NCBI GenBank assembly: GCA_051453625.1
Contig: JBOZIK010000001.1
Coordinates: 227,789,602-227,853,601 of the forward strand
DNA from: Welwitschia mirabilis
Lineage: Eukaryota > Gnetophyta > Gnetopsida > Welwitschiales
Direction of reading: 5' to 3'
Length of the DNA stretch: 64,000 nt
The translations under genes and the position numbers were made by a program. Shown here in pieces: positions 36,959 through 47,543 of the stretch. The stretch's first letter is position 1. Each line of letters starts with the position of its first letter. The notes under the pieces were generated by a model that was given only the letters and a program-made list of their open reading frames with translations, was not told where the DNA came from and did no database searches.

Positions 36959-39447
36959 CTAAGCTTAACTTCATAGGCTTTTACTTTACCTCAATATACC
37001 CCTAATATAGATGATGGACAGTACATAAGGTATATGCATGCTCAAAAATAACCCTTGCTTTCTTGAAACATCTCTAGATGGTGTAACATAATGAATTGAT
37101 GCTAAGGGTCTAAGGTATTAAGTCAAAGTAAGTTTATACATAAGTAGTGCAAGAGAGTAATGAATAAATCCACTTCCAAAAGGGCATTATAAAAAAAATT
37201 AATGTAACCCACCTTGATATTATAATCCAAGTAGGGAGATGATCATTATTAGAATTATCTTGATTTAGTCCTATTTGAATATACCATACAAATGCATGCA
37301 TACGATTATACCTAATATGAATATTTAATAGGTTATTTACCTAGTTATAATCATTCTAATCATCTTTAGATTCATTTTATAAAAATAATCATAAAAGAGA
37401 AAACAAGCATTCTAGAACATCTCTATATTCAAGATTACAATAACGAAAATCTAAACAGAGAAAATGTTATTTTATTTTATTTTTTAAATAATAATAAAAA
37501 TATTATAATCTATCAAATCATCTTCTAAAAAAGTATTTAAAGAAACTAAGCCATACCTAGAGCTATAGAAATCCTAAAAACATTCTTCCATGCTTATATC
37601 ATGATCTCCATGAATTAGTGCAATGAAGGTAAACAAAAGAAAGTATATCACAAGAATAATTATTAAGAAGTAACTCTTTATCAAAGATTTATGTGGATAT
37701 ATTATAATTTAAGAAAATAAATGATAAGCCAAAGACTATTTATTTTATTTAAACTACTCAGATGAAAACTCCTATAAGCATACACATTTAACAGAATATA
37801 AAGAAAAAAGGTAAAAGAGGTATTTCTACAAATAAAATATTTTATGTAATTTAACTTAAAGATATTAATAATAATGTCTCTTATATACTTAAATTACCTA
37901 TCTAAAGTTTATGAAATAGTTTAAAATATTAATTAAGACAATTTTAAGCTCTAAGGAGACATTATAGTTAAAATTTAATACTTAATTAATTATGAAGCAA
38001 AAAATTATTACAGTACTTTTCATAAATTAGACACATAATACGATCATTAAAGTCTAACTTAAAATATCTTGGAATTCTAAAAATATTACTTCTAATGTTA
38101 TTATCTAAGTTTAAATACTCAAATTTTCTAAAATTATAGTTCTACTACACTACACTAAAATGACCATAACTTTCACAATACTTTGAATGATTAAATGATT
38201 CATGATGTTTTGGAACGATTATTTAAGTTTCCTCAACTTAAGATACTCAAGTTTGAATATATCATAATACATAGATATAGAAATATAAATAAATTGCTTA
38301 CTATTTTTTGTATTTATTTTATAATGTATCTAAACTAATAAACTTTTAAGAATAATTATATAATAGAAAAATTATTATTTTTACATTTTCATGTTCATAA
38401 CATGATCCTAGACGTATTAAAAAAACTTTAACTAATTTATACCCATTAATTAATGAGCTATAATACTTTTAACCTATTATTCTATTCTAGAAATTTAAGT
38501 TTTGCTAAACAAAATATAGTAGAGGTTCAATAATTAATAATATAATAATTTAGATTAGTAAAATAATGGATATAATAATTAATTACCTACATAATTTTTT
38601 AACTATACTACTAATTGAAATTATTATATAAATAAAAATCAAATCATTTCAAAAGGACCATTTATTATGAGCCTTAGAATTACCATGAAAGTGTACAAGC
38701 CTAAAAGAGATTTTTGAGAATTGGATTTTGCCCTTAATATGATGAACTTAATGCATAACAGATTAAAGTATAATATTAAAATAAACATAGCATTTAAATT
38801 TTCTTTTTCATTTTATAGTATAACTTCTAGTTACTTATACATAATCATCCATTGGTAACCTTCATCAGTAATCAAAAGAGACCCTTCATATCTCTCCCAA
38901 GTGTCCTAGTAAGAGTCAATGGGAGGGAAAAATATTTTATAACATTATGGTATAAAAACTATAAATAATTCCTTAATGCAATATCACATCATTCCACTAA
39001 AAACTTAAAAAGAGATTATTTGAATAATAAGAGTAAGGATCTTATACAGAAAGATTAGTAAGTCCTTAATAATTAAAGATTGATAAAGATCTAAGCTCAA
39101 GAGTTTCTTAGCTTCAAGCTTTTAAGATCCAATTTTCACAAGCAAAAGAAGTAAATAAACAAAGAGAGGAAAAAAGATATGCACTTGTATTAAAACCAAA
39201 AAGAAAAGTATCTCATTTTTAAAAAAGATAAAAGTATTTCTATATATAGATAAATAAAGGAACATAGCTCAAAATCATAAGATTAAATAATTTAGCATTG
39301 ATAAATGGAATGAGTAATAAGTGAAATTAGAGCACAAAAAGAGATAATATTTATGACTCATGCACTTAATAGGGTGAGTAATCTTCTTACTTTAATTAGC
39401 AATATTAATTACATGCATCATTTTCTCATGCTAGCTCCTTCCTAATC
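36959..39447 (-). repeat. Unit U, first copy (probable LTR sequence)
   Basis: From 37,016 to 39,447 this is colinear with 39,548-41,937. The sequence is AT-rich and non-coding; ORFs are short and not protein-like. Its right-hand continuation (42,046 or 42,966, then 54,880-55,399 beyond element P) ends at TGTCATATCC on the complement, next to the chromovirus pol. That makes U the likely 3' LTR of that minus-strand element, about 4 kb long. The left boundary of U is not defined because the CACTA-like element ends here. Confidence 0.55.
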
Positions 39448-39547
39448 NNNNNNNNNNNNNNNNNNNNNNNNNNNNNNNNNNNNNNNNNNNNNNNNNNNNN
39501 NNNNNNNNNNNNNNNNNNNNNNNNNNNNNNNNNNNNNNNNNNNNNNN
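39448..39547. other. Assembly gap (100 N)
   Basis: 100 N. The sequence to the right restarts at the equivalent of 37,016, about 2.4 kb back. Confidence 0.99.
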
Positions 39548-42046
39548 GGATAGTACATGAGGTAGATGCATGCTTACAAATAACCCTTGCTTTCTTGAAA
39601 CATCTCTGGATGGTGTAACATAATTCATTGAGGCTAAGGGTCTGAGGTATTAAGTCAAAGTAAGTTTATACATGAGTAGGATAAGAGAGTAATGAAAAAA
39701 TCCACTTACAAAAGGGCATTATAAAAAAAATTCAATGTAACCCACCTTGATATTATCATCCAAGTAGGGAGGTGATCATTATTAGAATTATCTTGATTTA
39801 GTCCTATTTGAATATACCATACAAATGAATGCATATGATTATATCTTATATGAATATTTAATAGGTTATTTACCTAGTTATAATCATTCTAATCATCTTT
39901 ACGTTCATTTTATAAAAATAATCATAAAAGAGAAAACAAGCATACGATAACATCTCTATATTCAAGATTACAATAATGAAAATCTAAACAGAGAAAATGT
40001 TATTTTAGGTTCTTTTCTAAATAGTAATAAAAATATTCTAATCTATTAAATCACCTTATGAAAAAGTATTTAAAGAAACTAAATCACACCTAGAGCTATA
40101 GAAACCCTAAAAACATTCTTCCATGCTCATATGATGATCTCCATCAATTGGTGCAATGAAGGTAAACAAAAGAAAGTATATCACAAGCATAATTATTAAG
40201 AAGTAACTATTTATTAAATATTTATGTTGCTATATTATAAGTTAAGAAAATAAATGATAATCTAAGACTATTTATGTTATTTAAACTACTTATATGAAAA
40301 CTTTTACAAGCATACACATTTAACATAACATAAAGAAAAAAGGTAAAATAGGTATTTCTACAAATAAAATATTTTAGATAATTAACTTAAAGCTATTAAT
40401 AAGAATGTCTCTTCTATACTCAAATTAGCTATAAAACATTTCTGAAATAATTTAAAATATTAATTAAGACAATTTTGAGCTCTAAGAAGACATTATAGTT
40501 AAAAATTAATAGTAAATTAATTATGAAACAAAAAATAAATTACAGTACTTTTCATAAATTAGACACATAATACAATCATCAAAATCTAACTTAAAATATC
40601 TTAGAATTATAAAAATATTGTTTCTAAGGTTATCATCTAAGTTTAAAGACTCAAATTTTCTAAAATTATAGTTCTACTACACTACACTAAAATGACGATA
40701 ATTTTTAAAATACTTTGAACATTTAAATAATTCAAGATGTTTTGGAATGATATTTAAGTTTCTACAACTTAAGATACTCAAGTTTTTATATATCATAATA
40801 TATAGTTATATAAATATAAATAAATTGCTTACTATTTTTAATTTATTTTATAATGTATATGAACTAATAAAATTTTAAAAAATAATTATATAATAGAAAA
40901 ATTATTATTTTTACATTTTCATGTTCATAACATGATCCCAGATGTATTAAAAAAACTTTAACTAATTTATGCCTATTAATTAATGAAATATAATATTTTT
41001 AACCTATTCTTCTATTCTAGAAATTTAACTTTTACTAATGAAAATATTGTAGAGGTTCAATAATTAATAATATGATAATTTAGATTAGTAAAATAATGGA
41101 TATAACAATTAATTACCTACATAATTTTTCAACTATATTACTAATGCAAATCATTATATAAATAAAAATCAAATCATTTTAAAAGAACCATTTATTATAA
41201 GCCTTAGAATTACCATGAACGTGTAATATCCTAAAAGAGATTTTTGAGAATTGGATTTTGCCCCTAATATGATGAACCTAATGCATAACAGATTAAAGTA
41301 TAATATTAAACTAAACATGAGCATCCAAATTTTCTTTTTCATTTTATAATATAACCTTTAGTCACTTATACATAATCATCCATCGATAACCTTCATCACT
41401 AAGCAAAAGATACCACTTGTATCTCTCCTCAGAGTCCTAGTAAGAGCCAATGGGAGGGAAAAATATTTTATAACATTATTGTATAAAAACTATAAATAAT
41501 TCCTTAATGCAATATCACATCATTCCACTAAAAACTTAAAAAGAAATTATTTGAATAATAAGAGTAATAATCTTACATGAAAAGATTAGTAAGTCCTTGA
41601 TAATTGAAGATTGATAAGATCTGAGCTCAAGAATTTCTTAACTTCAAGCTTTTAAGATTCAATTTCCACAAGTAAAAGAATTAAATACACAAAGAGAGTA
41701 TCTCATTTTTGCAAAAGAGGAAAGTACCTCTATATATAGATAAATAAAGGCATATACCTCAAAATCATAAGATCACATGATTTAGCATTAATAAATGGAA
41801 TGAGTAATAAGTGAAATTAGAGTACAAAAAGAGATAATATCTATAACTCGTGCACCTAATAGGGTAAGTAATCTTCTTATTTTAATTAGCAATATTACTT
41901 AAATGCATCATTTTCTTATGCTAGCTCCTTCTTAATCCTTCATAGGTTTATAAATAAGTTTAACTCATCTAAGACATGCAACAAAATAATAAATGCACAA
42001 CTCTTAAATTTGTCATATGGCATAATGAGATAAACTCTTTAATTTT
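39548..42046 (-). repeat. Unit U, second copy
   Basis: Colinear with the first copy from GGATAGTACATGAGG to GCTAGCTCCTTCTTAATC, then extends to 42,046, where ATTTT precedes an LTR start of element P. No coding sequence. Confidence 0.8.
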
Positions 42047-42674
42047 TGTCACATCCACATTTTTATGTTTCATATAAAATTTGTAATTTATGTTTAATGA
42101 AACATTTGAAAAATTTTAATTTTATTGAAATCCCAATTGTTGTAAATGCTATGATTTTTGAAATGCAGTCTTATTAAATTGCAATTTAAATACCATTTTG
42201 TGTAAATATTTATATCCAATTTTTATATGCTCTTGTGGTGGAAATGATATCTTTTATTTACTTATGAAATTGAATGTAAATTCTAAATTGAATGTATACT
42301 TTTAAGACATGTTATTTATTCTTTTTCTCATTATTAAATGTAAAGCATTATCTTAATTATATTATTAAAGCACTTAGTGGTTAGACAATCATTTAAGAGA
42401 TGTTAGGTAACCTCTCTCTTAACACCCTCATTCATAATATTTTATCTTCACATGCATGGAATATTTGCCAACTTTCATTTTGTTCTCATATTCTTGTGAC
42501 TCTTCACATTCCACCAAACCTTGATTATAAATAGGACTCTTCTCCTTCTTTGTTCCCTTTCTTTCATTTTTGGAGAACCTTTGCTATCGAGTCTTGGAGT
42601 CGGAAAATCCATGAATACTAGTAAATATCTTGAGTTCTTCTTAAAAATCAGTATGATTACATACTTTTGTGCTT
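42047..42674 (+). repeat. Extra copy of the 5' LTR start of element P
   Basis: Begins TGTCACATCCACATTTTTATG directly after ATTTT and runs to the gap. It repeats 42,967-43,584, including the same insertion junction with unit U. It contains the conserved TATA box at 42,526. The ORF at 42,521-42,787 starts in the TATA region and runs into N; it is not coding. Confidence 0.85.
42526..42533 (+). promoter_or_regulatory. TATA box of the P-type LTR (extra copy)
   Basis: TATAAATA in the context TTGATTATAAATAGGACTCT, about 480 bp from the LTR start. The same context is conserved in the other two P LTR copies, while surrounding sequence varies. Confidence 0.6.
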
Positions 42675-42774
42675 NNNNNNNNNNNNNNNNNNNNNNNNNN
42701 NNNNNNNNNNNNNNNNNNNNNNNNNNNNNNNNNNNNNNNNNNNNNNNNNNNNNNNNNNNNNNNNNNNNNNNNNN
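42675..42774. other. Assembly gap (100 N)
   Basis: 100 N. The sequence to the right restarts at the equivalent of 41,855, so the U/P junction is present on both sides. Confidence 0.99.
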
Positions 42775-42966
42775 CTTAATAGGGTGAGTAATCTTCTTAC
42801 TTTAATTAGCAATATTAATTACATGCATCATTTTCTTATGCTAGCTCCTTTTTAATCCTCCATAGGCTTATAAATAAGTTTAACTTATCCAAGACATGCA
42901 ACAGAAGAATAAATGCACAACTCTTAAATTTTTCATATGGCATAATGAGATAGACTCTTTAATTTT
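42775..42966 (-). repeat. Unit U, third partial copy
   Basis: CTTAATAGGGTGAGTAATC to TTTAATTTT repeats 41,855-42,046. The last five bases, ATTTT (42,962-42,966), match the five bases after the right end of element P (54,875-54,879) and form its target site duplication. Confidence 0.85.
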
Positions 42967-43441
42967 TGTCACATCCTCATTTTTATGTTTCTTATAAAAT
43001 TTGCAAGTTTATGTTTAATCAAATATTTGAAAAATTTTTATTTTATTGAAACCATAATTATTATAAATGCTATGATTCTTAAAATGCAGTCTTATTAAAT
43101 TATAATTTGAATACCGTTTTGTGTAAATGTTTGTACCCAATTTTTATATGCTTTATGGTGGATCTTTTATTTACTTATGCAATTGAATGTAAATGTTGAA
43201 TTGAATGTATACTATGAAAACATGTTATTTATTCGTTTTTCTCATTATTAAATGTAAAGCATTATCTTGATTATATTATTAAAAGCACCCGTTAGTCAGG
43301 CAATCATTTAAGAGACGTTATGTAACCCCTCTCTTAACTTCCCTCATTCATGATATTTTTTCTTCACATGCATGGAATCTTTGTCAACTTTTTTTTTGTC
43401 CTCATATTCTTGTGACTCTTTGCATTCCAACAAATCTTGAT

Positions 43442-43449
43442 TATAAATA
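43442..43449 (+). promoter_or_regulatory. TATA box of the 5' LTR of P
   Basis: TATAAATA in GATTATAAATAGGACTCTTC, conserved in position with 42,526 and 50,817. M-type LTRs have TTTAAATAGAG or CTAAATAGAG at the equivalent place. Transcription would be expected to begin roughly 30 bp downstream. Confidence 0.6.
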
Positions 43450-43857
43450 GGACTCTTCTTCTTCTTTTTTCCCTCACTTTTATTTTTGAATAACCTTTTG
43501 CTACAAAGTCTTGGATCTAGAAAAGCCTTAAAGACTAGCAAAAATCTTGAGTTCTTCTTAAAAATAGGTATGATTCCATACTTTTTTGCTTCCTTAATGG
43601 TCCTTTCTTATGTATTCTATGTTAAAATCATCATGTTATGTATGATTCTATAATTTTGTATTTTCTTAATGGTCCTTGCTTATGGATTTGTTTACTGAAT
43701 TTGATGTGTATTTATAATCCTAATGATGAACATTAAATCATGCGATGCTTAAATGAGATAAACTATATGTTGATACGTGTCTCATCTTCATTACCTTTTT
43801 TTCTTGATATCTTGAGGTTATCTTTCTTAGTATAAGATGAAAACTCATGATTAAATC

Positions 43858-44131
43858 CATTATACTCATCTTGTAATCTGCTTTTGAAGTCTTATCAAGA
43901 TGTTTGTCATAGTTAATCTTCTCTTGGCTTTGTGATATCATCTTNNNNNNNNNNNNNNNNNNNNNNNNNNNNNNNNNNNNNNNNNNNNNNNNNNNNNNNN
44001 NNNNNNNNNNNNNNNNNNNNNNNNNNNNNNNNNNNNNNNNNNNNCATTATACTCATCTTGTAATATGATTTTGAAGTCTTATAAAGATGTTTGTCATAGT
44101 TAATCTTCTCTTGGCTTTGTGATATCATCTT
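43858..44131 (+). repeat. 87-bp duplication across a gap
   Basis: 43,858-43,944 and 44,045-44,131 are the same 87 bp with three differences, on either side of a 100-N gap. This looks like the ends of two overlapping contigs rather than biology. Confidence 0.9.
43945..44044. other. Assembly gap (100 N)
   Basis: 100 N, probably of zero or negative true length given the flanking 87-bp repeat. Confidence 0.99.
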
Positions 44132-44157
44132 GTTGAACTTATGATTATGGATTTTCC

Positions 44158-44365
44158 ATAGATCATCAAATGATGCAGTGGACTTCATAACAGATCACCG
44201 AATGAGGTAGTAGGGATATTATACTATCACAGATTGCTAAATAAGGTAGTGGGCTTTACAGATCACCAAATAAGGCAGTGAAGTTAAATATTATATGAGA
44301 ACCATAGATTACCAAATGAGGTAGTGAGATTCACAGATCACTGAATGAGGTAGTGAAGTTAATAT
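44158..44365 (+). repeat. LTR minisatellite in the 5' LTR of P
   Basis: Six copies of ACAGATCACYGAATGAGGYAGTG-type units (for example ACAGATCACTGAATGAGG at about 44,333). Spacers are GGCTTC, GGGATATTATACTATC or AAGTTAAATATTATATGAG. Confidence 0.85.
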
Positions 44366-44369
44366 TTAG

Positions 44370-44371
<2 letters not shown>

Positions 44372-44401
<30 letters not shown>
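44372..44401. repeat. (TA)n microsatellite
   Basis: About 15 TA units directly after the minisatellite. The homologous place in the 3' LTR is the 52-N gap at 51,693. Confidence 0.95.
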
Positions 44402-44403
<2 letters not shown>

Positions 44404-45167
44404 ATATTCTCATTCATAACCATAAGCTCATTATTATATATGTCTTGGATTTCTTATAAATCTTGAACTGTTTTCTTTCTGTCTTAATCCTTAAAGAATC
44501 TTGTCAAACTACTTATTCTTGCCTGGGTCATACTAAGGGCTGTGAAATTTTCATAGTTCTTATTTCATATCTTTTTATAACAGGTGGAAAATCTAGTTTC
44601 TGATTGCTGAGATGGCATGATTTCATGATGGATAGTTGGATCTAAAGTGGTGAAAAAATCCTTTTATTGATTGTATCTCTTAGGCTATTAGAGTGGATTA
44701 CCTGAACACATGAATAGTCACTATGTTATTTGTTATTTGATGAGAAATAGATTTTATTTATTTATAAATATGTGGCTCATAGTATTAAAGTATACTTTGA
44801 AATTTTATGATACATGAAATGATGATTTTCCTTCTTGAAATTTTGTAGTAAAACTTGTTATTTAAGGTCATATTTACTAGTACTATCTGATGAAATTTAT
44901 TAAAATCTTGAATCTCTGTCCATATTGGATATTGAATGGAAAATTTGTGGTTTCTTGAGAATCTTCTTGGATGAATATGTTAAGGCATTTCAGTTTCAAA
45001 CTTCTATTGAAATGTTTTCTTGAGAAATTTTATTTATGGTTAGCCTTAATTATAAAATTATGTTTAATAATTTCTAAAATAAAATTTTAAGAAAGGGCAT
45101 GCGATTCTCCCTCATTTTTAAAGAGATTTAATACATATCTTAATTAGTCTTAATTTACTACTTAAAT

Positions 45168-45168
45168 A

Positions 45169-45228
<60 letters not shown>

Positions 45229-45229
45229 T
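45168..45229. repeat. (ATT)n microsatellite in the 5' LTR of P
   Basis: About 20 ATT units. The homologous position in the 3' LTR (about 52,497-52,513) has only five, so the tract expanded or shrank after insertion. Confidence 0.95.
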
Positions 45230-45479
45230 ATTAATATTTTATGGTTTAAAAGGTGAAGGGTAATGTTAATTGTTTAGTAGTATAAAAAAATTAATGAAAA
45301 TAATAAACTTAATTGAAAAGTGTTCAAGTTAGGGATTTCTACTCTATATCATCATAATTTATGATTAAATTATCATTTGAGTGGCATATCATTATAATTT
45401 GCTATTAAATTATCATGTGAGGGGCATTAAGGTTAAGGGTTATCCTAGCAACATTTAAAAAAAAAGGTAATAGTTAGGT

Positions 45480-45560
45480 GCTCACAGTGAAAATCAAACT
45501 GTTAACTTTCCTTTAATCATATGTCACCTTTAATCATTACACTATTAAGTACTAGCTGGT
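45480..45560 (-). repeat. tRNA-promoter-like segment, reverse, 5' LTR of P
   Basis: On the complement an A-box-like TTAATAGTGTAATG and a B-box-like AGTTTGATTTTC are spaced as in tRNA-derived SINEs. The homologous copy in the 3' LTR (52,765-52,835) keeps a better B box, GGTTCTACTCC. Neither folds as a tRNA. It is probably an old SINE head. Confidence 0.4.
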
Positions 45561-45569
45561 AAAGAGAGC

Positions 45570-46840
45570 ATTTCTTGTGTAGTTAAGAGAGACTTAGTTC
45601 TTGCGACTAGCAAATGAAGTGTCCAGAAGAACTGTGTAAATGTTAGTCACTTTTGTAAGTACCTATGTGATGGCGAATTCTAATCCTTCATGCCCTTTTC
45701 AAATAGACCAATGAGAATATCTTGAATTGATGGGTTTAAAGAGTGTTTTAGGTGGACAAGAAAGGCACTCTTTAACAGAGTGCAAATGTTTAGAGTGCGG
45801 CATCATGAGAATAAAAATCCCTTTTTCTGGTGAGTAGACAGATTATGAAATGTTATAGAAACATTATAGGAAGGACAAGATTTTATAGTCCATAAATGTT
45901 GTTGACCCATGCTCAGGAAGGTGTAATATGTCTTACATGGAGGGAGGTTGTTATGTTATGAAATGGATGTGTGATAAATGGATGACCCTCCTTTTATATC
46001 TTAAAAGATGCCATGGCCAGTGTGAATACCAGGATACTGTAACGTATAATATTTGGCCCATACCCTCTTTGAATCACCCTTTTTCTATTACTCTTAATTA
46101 AGTGATTCTATTAAAACGATAGATGACTCTTGGGTTGTGCTGTTAATGAATGAATCTCTTGATTAACCACTGTTTCTCCATTATTCCATCAGCCAAGCCG
46201 ATATGCATTCGTCTGTTATGAAGTACCTTAATTAATCAACCTGCCAGCACATGTGAATGGTATTCCTTGCCTCTGTAGTACTCACAGCTGATGCTCATCT
46301 AGCTTCAAGATGTTCTTTCTTAACAGAAAATGTTGATTCCTATAACATAATTCTTCCCAAACACCGTTCTTCTTCTTGTAGATGCATTACCAAACATGCA
46401 TTATTAATTATACAATTTTATCTATTCTTCTGCAACCTTATATTTGGTGCTTCTACTTCACTGTAAATGTACGGCTATAATATGGTTTACCGTCGATGCA
46501 TCCTTTATTTCTGGTCCTTCATTTCTAGAGCATCCTAAGCATGCCAAGAAAATATACACTTGCATCCTTCCCTACCTGCATCCTTTCTGCGATATTCTAC
46601 CTTCATAGCCCATGATTTGCCCCTTCTTTCTCTGTAATTGCTGACCCATAGACGGATGAAACATCAGCCTGTTAACACATTGAAAATTTGGGCTTGATCA
46701 GAGTAGGCTCTAAGGAGTATCATTAATCCAATGGTATGGTGAGCATCGCAAACTATAAGTCCTTTTTTCTAACACAAAAAACTGATCAACGTCCACTTGG
46801 AGCAATCTAGTCAACCATTTGAGAGAAAGTAGAGTCCATT
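45570..46840 (+). repeat. Less AT-rich module inside the 5' LTR of P
   Basis: About 1.3 kb with visibly more G and C than the rest of the LTR; colinear with 52,870-54,160 in the other LTR and not seen in element M's LTRs. Landmarks are GGTGTAATATGTCTTACATG, CATCTAGCTTCAAGATGTT and ATATGGTTTACCGTCGATGC. Short frames at matching positions (46,257-46,466 and 53,542-53,769) share ADAHLASRC but then diverge, so coding is not supported. It may be captured host or other transposon DNA. Function unknown. Confidence 0.6.
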
Positions 46841-46847
46841 CAACAAT

Positions 46848-46958
46848 GAGCACTTAGGGTAGTGGTAAATGAATTTGGTGCTTGACTGTGAGGTACAGGG
46901 TTTGATTCCTATCTTCATGAATAACAATTAAGATACAAAGGAAAAAAAAGTAGTTCTA
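46848..46958 (+). repeat. tRNA-derived SINE-like segment, 5' LTR of P
   Basis: A box TAGGGTAGTGG (46,855-46,865) and B box GGTTTGATTCC (46,899-46,909), 33 bp apart, each one mismatch from the RNA polymerase III consensus. An A-rich tail follows (GGAAAAAAAAG, about 46,939-46,950). The 3' LTR copy at 54,165-54,297 is longer before the tail. Because both LTRs share it, it was in the LTR before the last transposition. Confidence 0.55.
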
Positions 46959-47280
46959 AATTTCTATAGCCCCAGTTTTCTTAAAGAGACAAATTTTTAC
47001 TTTATGTCCTCTTAATAAATTCAATTAAAATTTGTTTTAATTGAATTAATATATGACATGCTCTGATTCATAGAATTCATTATGCGAAGATACATGGGAA
47101 AATCAAGTAATAAGTTCTTAGCCATTTTATTTTGATTTAAAAACAGAATCTTTAAATCTAATCATTATGAAATTGTCCACTGTACTAATATATAAGTTTA
47201 TCATCAATAGGCTTTTCCATACAATTTTATAACGTTTTCAGCTCATTTTAGACCTCATCATTTAATTTGTATGTGAAAAT

Positions 47281-47528
47281 TTAGGGGTCTTTACTTTTGG
47301 TTTCAGAACATCTAAATTTGAAGTTTATCAACTATTAGTATTTTTTTGGGGGGTGTTTACATTTAATATCAGGGCATTAAAGTTTGAAGTTTTGCAACTA
47401 TAGAAATCTTAGCTTGTTCAATTTGGTATCAGAACTAGTTAGAAGTTGTACTACTATGAAAATTTGGGATTCTACATTTTAATAAAGTTTATGAAGATTT
47501 TTCAACTATAGGATTTCAGGCTATTACA
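47281..47528 (+). other. Four PBS-like units at the 3' end of the 5' LTR of P
   Basis: Units with a PBS-like core at 47,297 (TTGGTTTCAGAAC), 47,363 (TTAATATCAGGGC), 47,423 (TTGGTATCAGAAC) and about 47,478 (TTTAATAAAG, decayed). Each core is followed by a TTTGAAGTTTTTCAACTAT-like segment and, mostly, a T-rich sequence ending TTTACA. Steps are 66, 60, about 56 and 52 bp, the last leading to the true site at 47,531. Confidence 0.75.
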
Positions 47529-47530
47529 TT

Positions 47531-47543
47531 TGATATCAAAGCC
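47531..47543 (+). other. Primer-binding site of element P
   Basis: TGATATCAAAGCC, two bases after the LTR end CTATTACA. It matches the tRNA-Met site TGGTATCAGAGCC at 11 of 13 positions, both differences being G to A. The leader after it (AAGGTTGTGATTTTGCTGGG, CATAGCAATTG) matches the leader of M. Confidence 0.8.

Larger units (their letters stand above)
42967..47528 (+). repeat. 5' LTR of element P
   Basis: Order of parts: start TGTCACATCC, TATA box at 43,442, minisatellite 44,158-44,365, (TA)n, (ATT)n at about 45,168, a tRNA-like promoter in reverse orientation at about 45,480-45,560, a less AT-rich module, a forward tRNA-derived SINE-like segment near 46,850, and four PBS-like units before the end CTATTACA. 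It includes a 100-N gap with an 87-bp rewind, so the real length is a little shorter. Confidence 0.85.

Noticed and set aside
46848-46958. Functional tRNA gene
   Set aside because: A and B boxes are present but the segment cannot form the tRNA acceptor and anticodon stems; it fits a SINE head.
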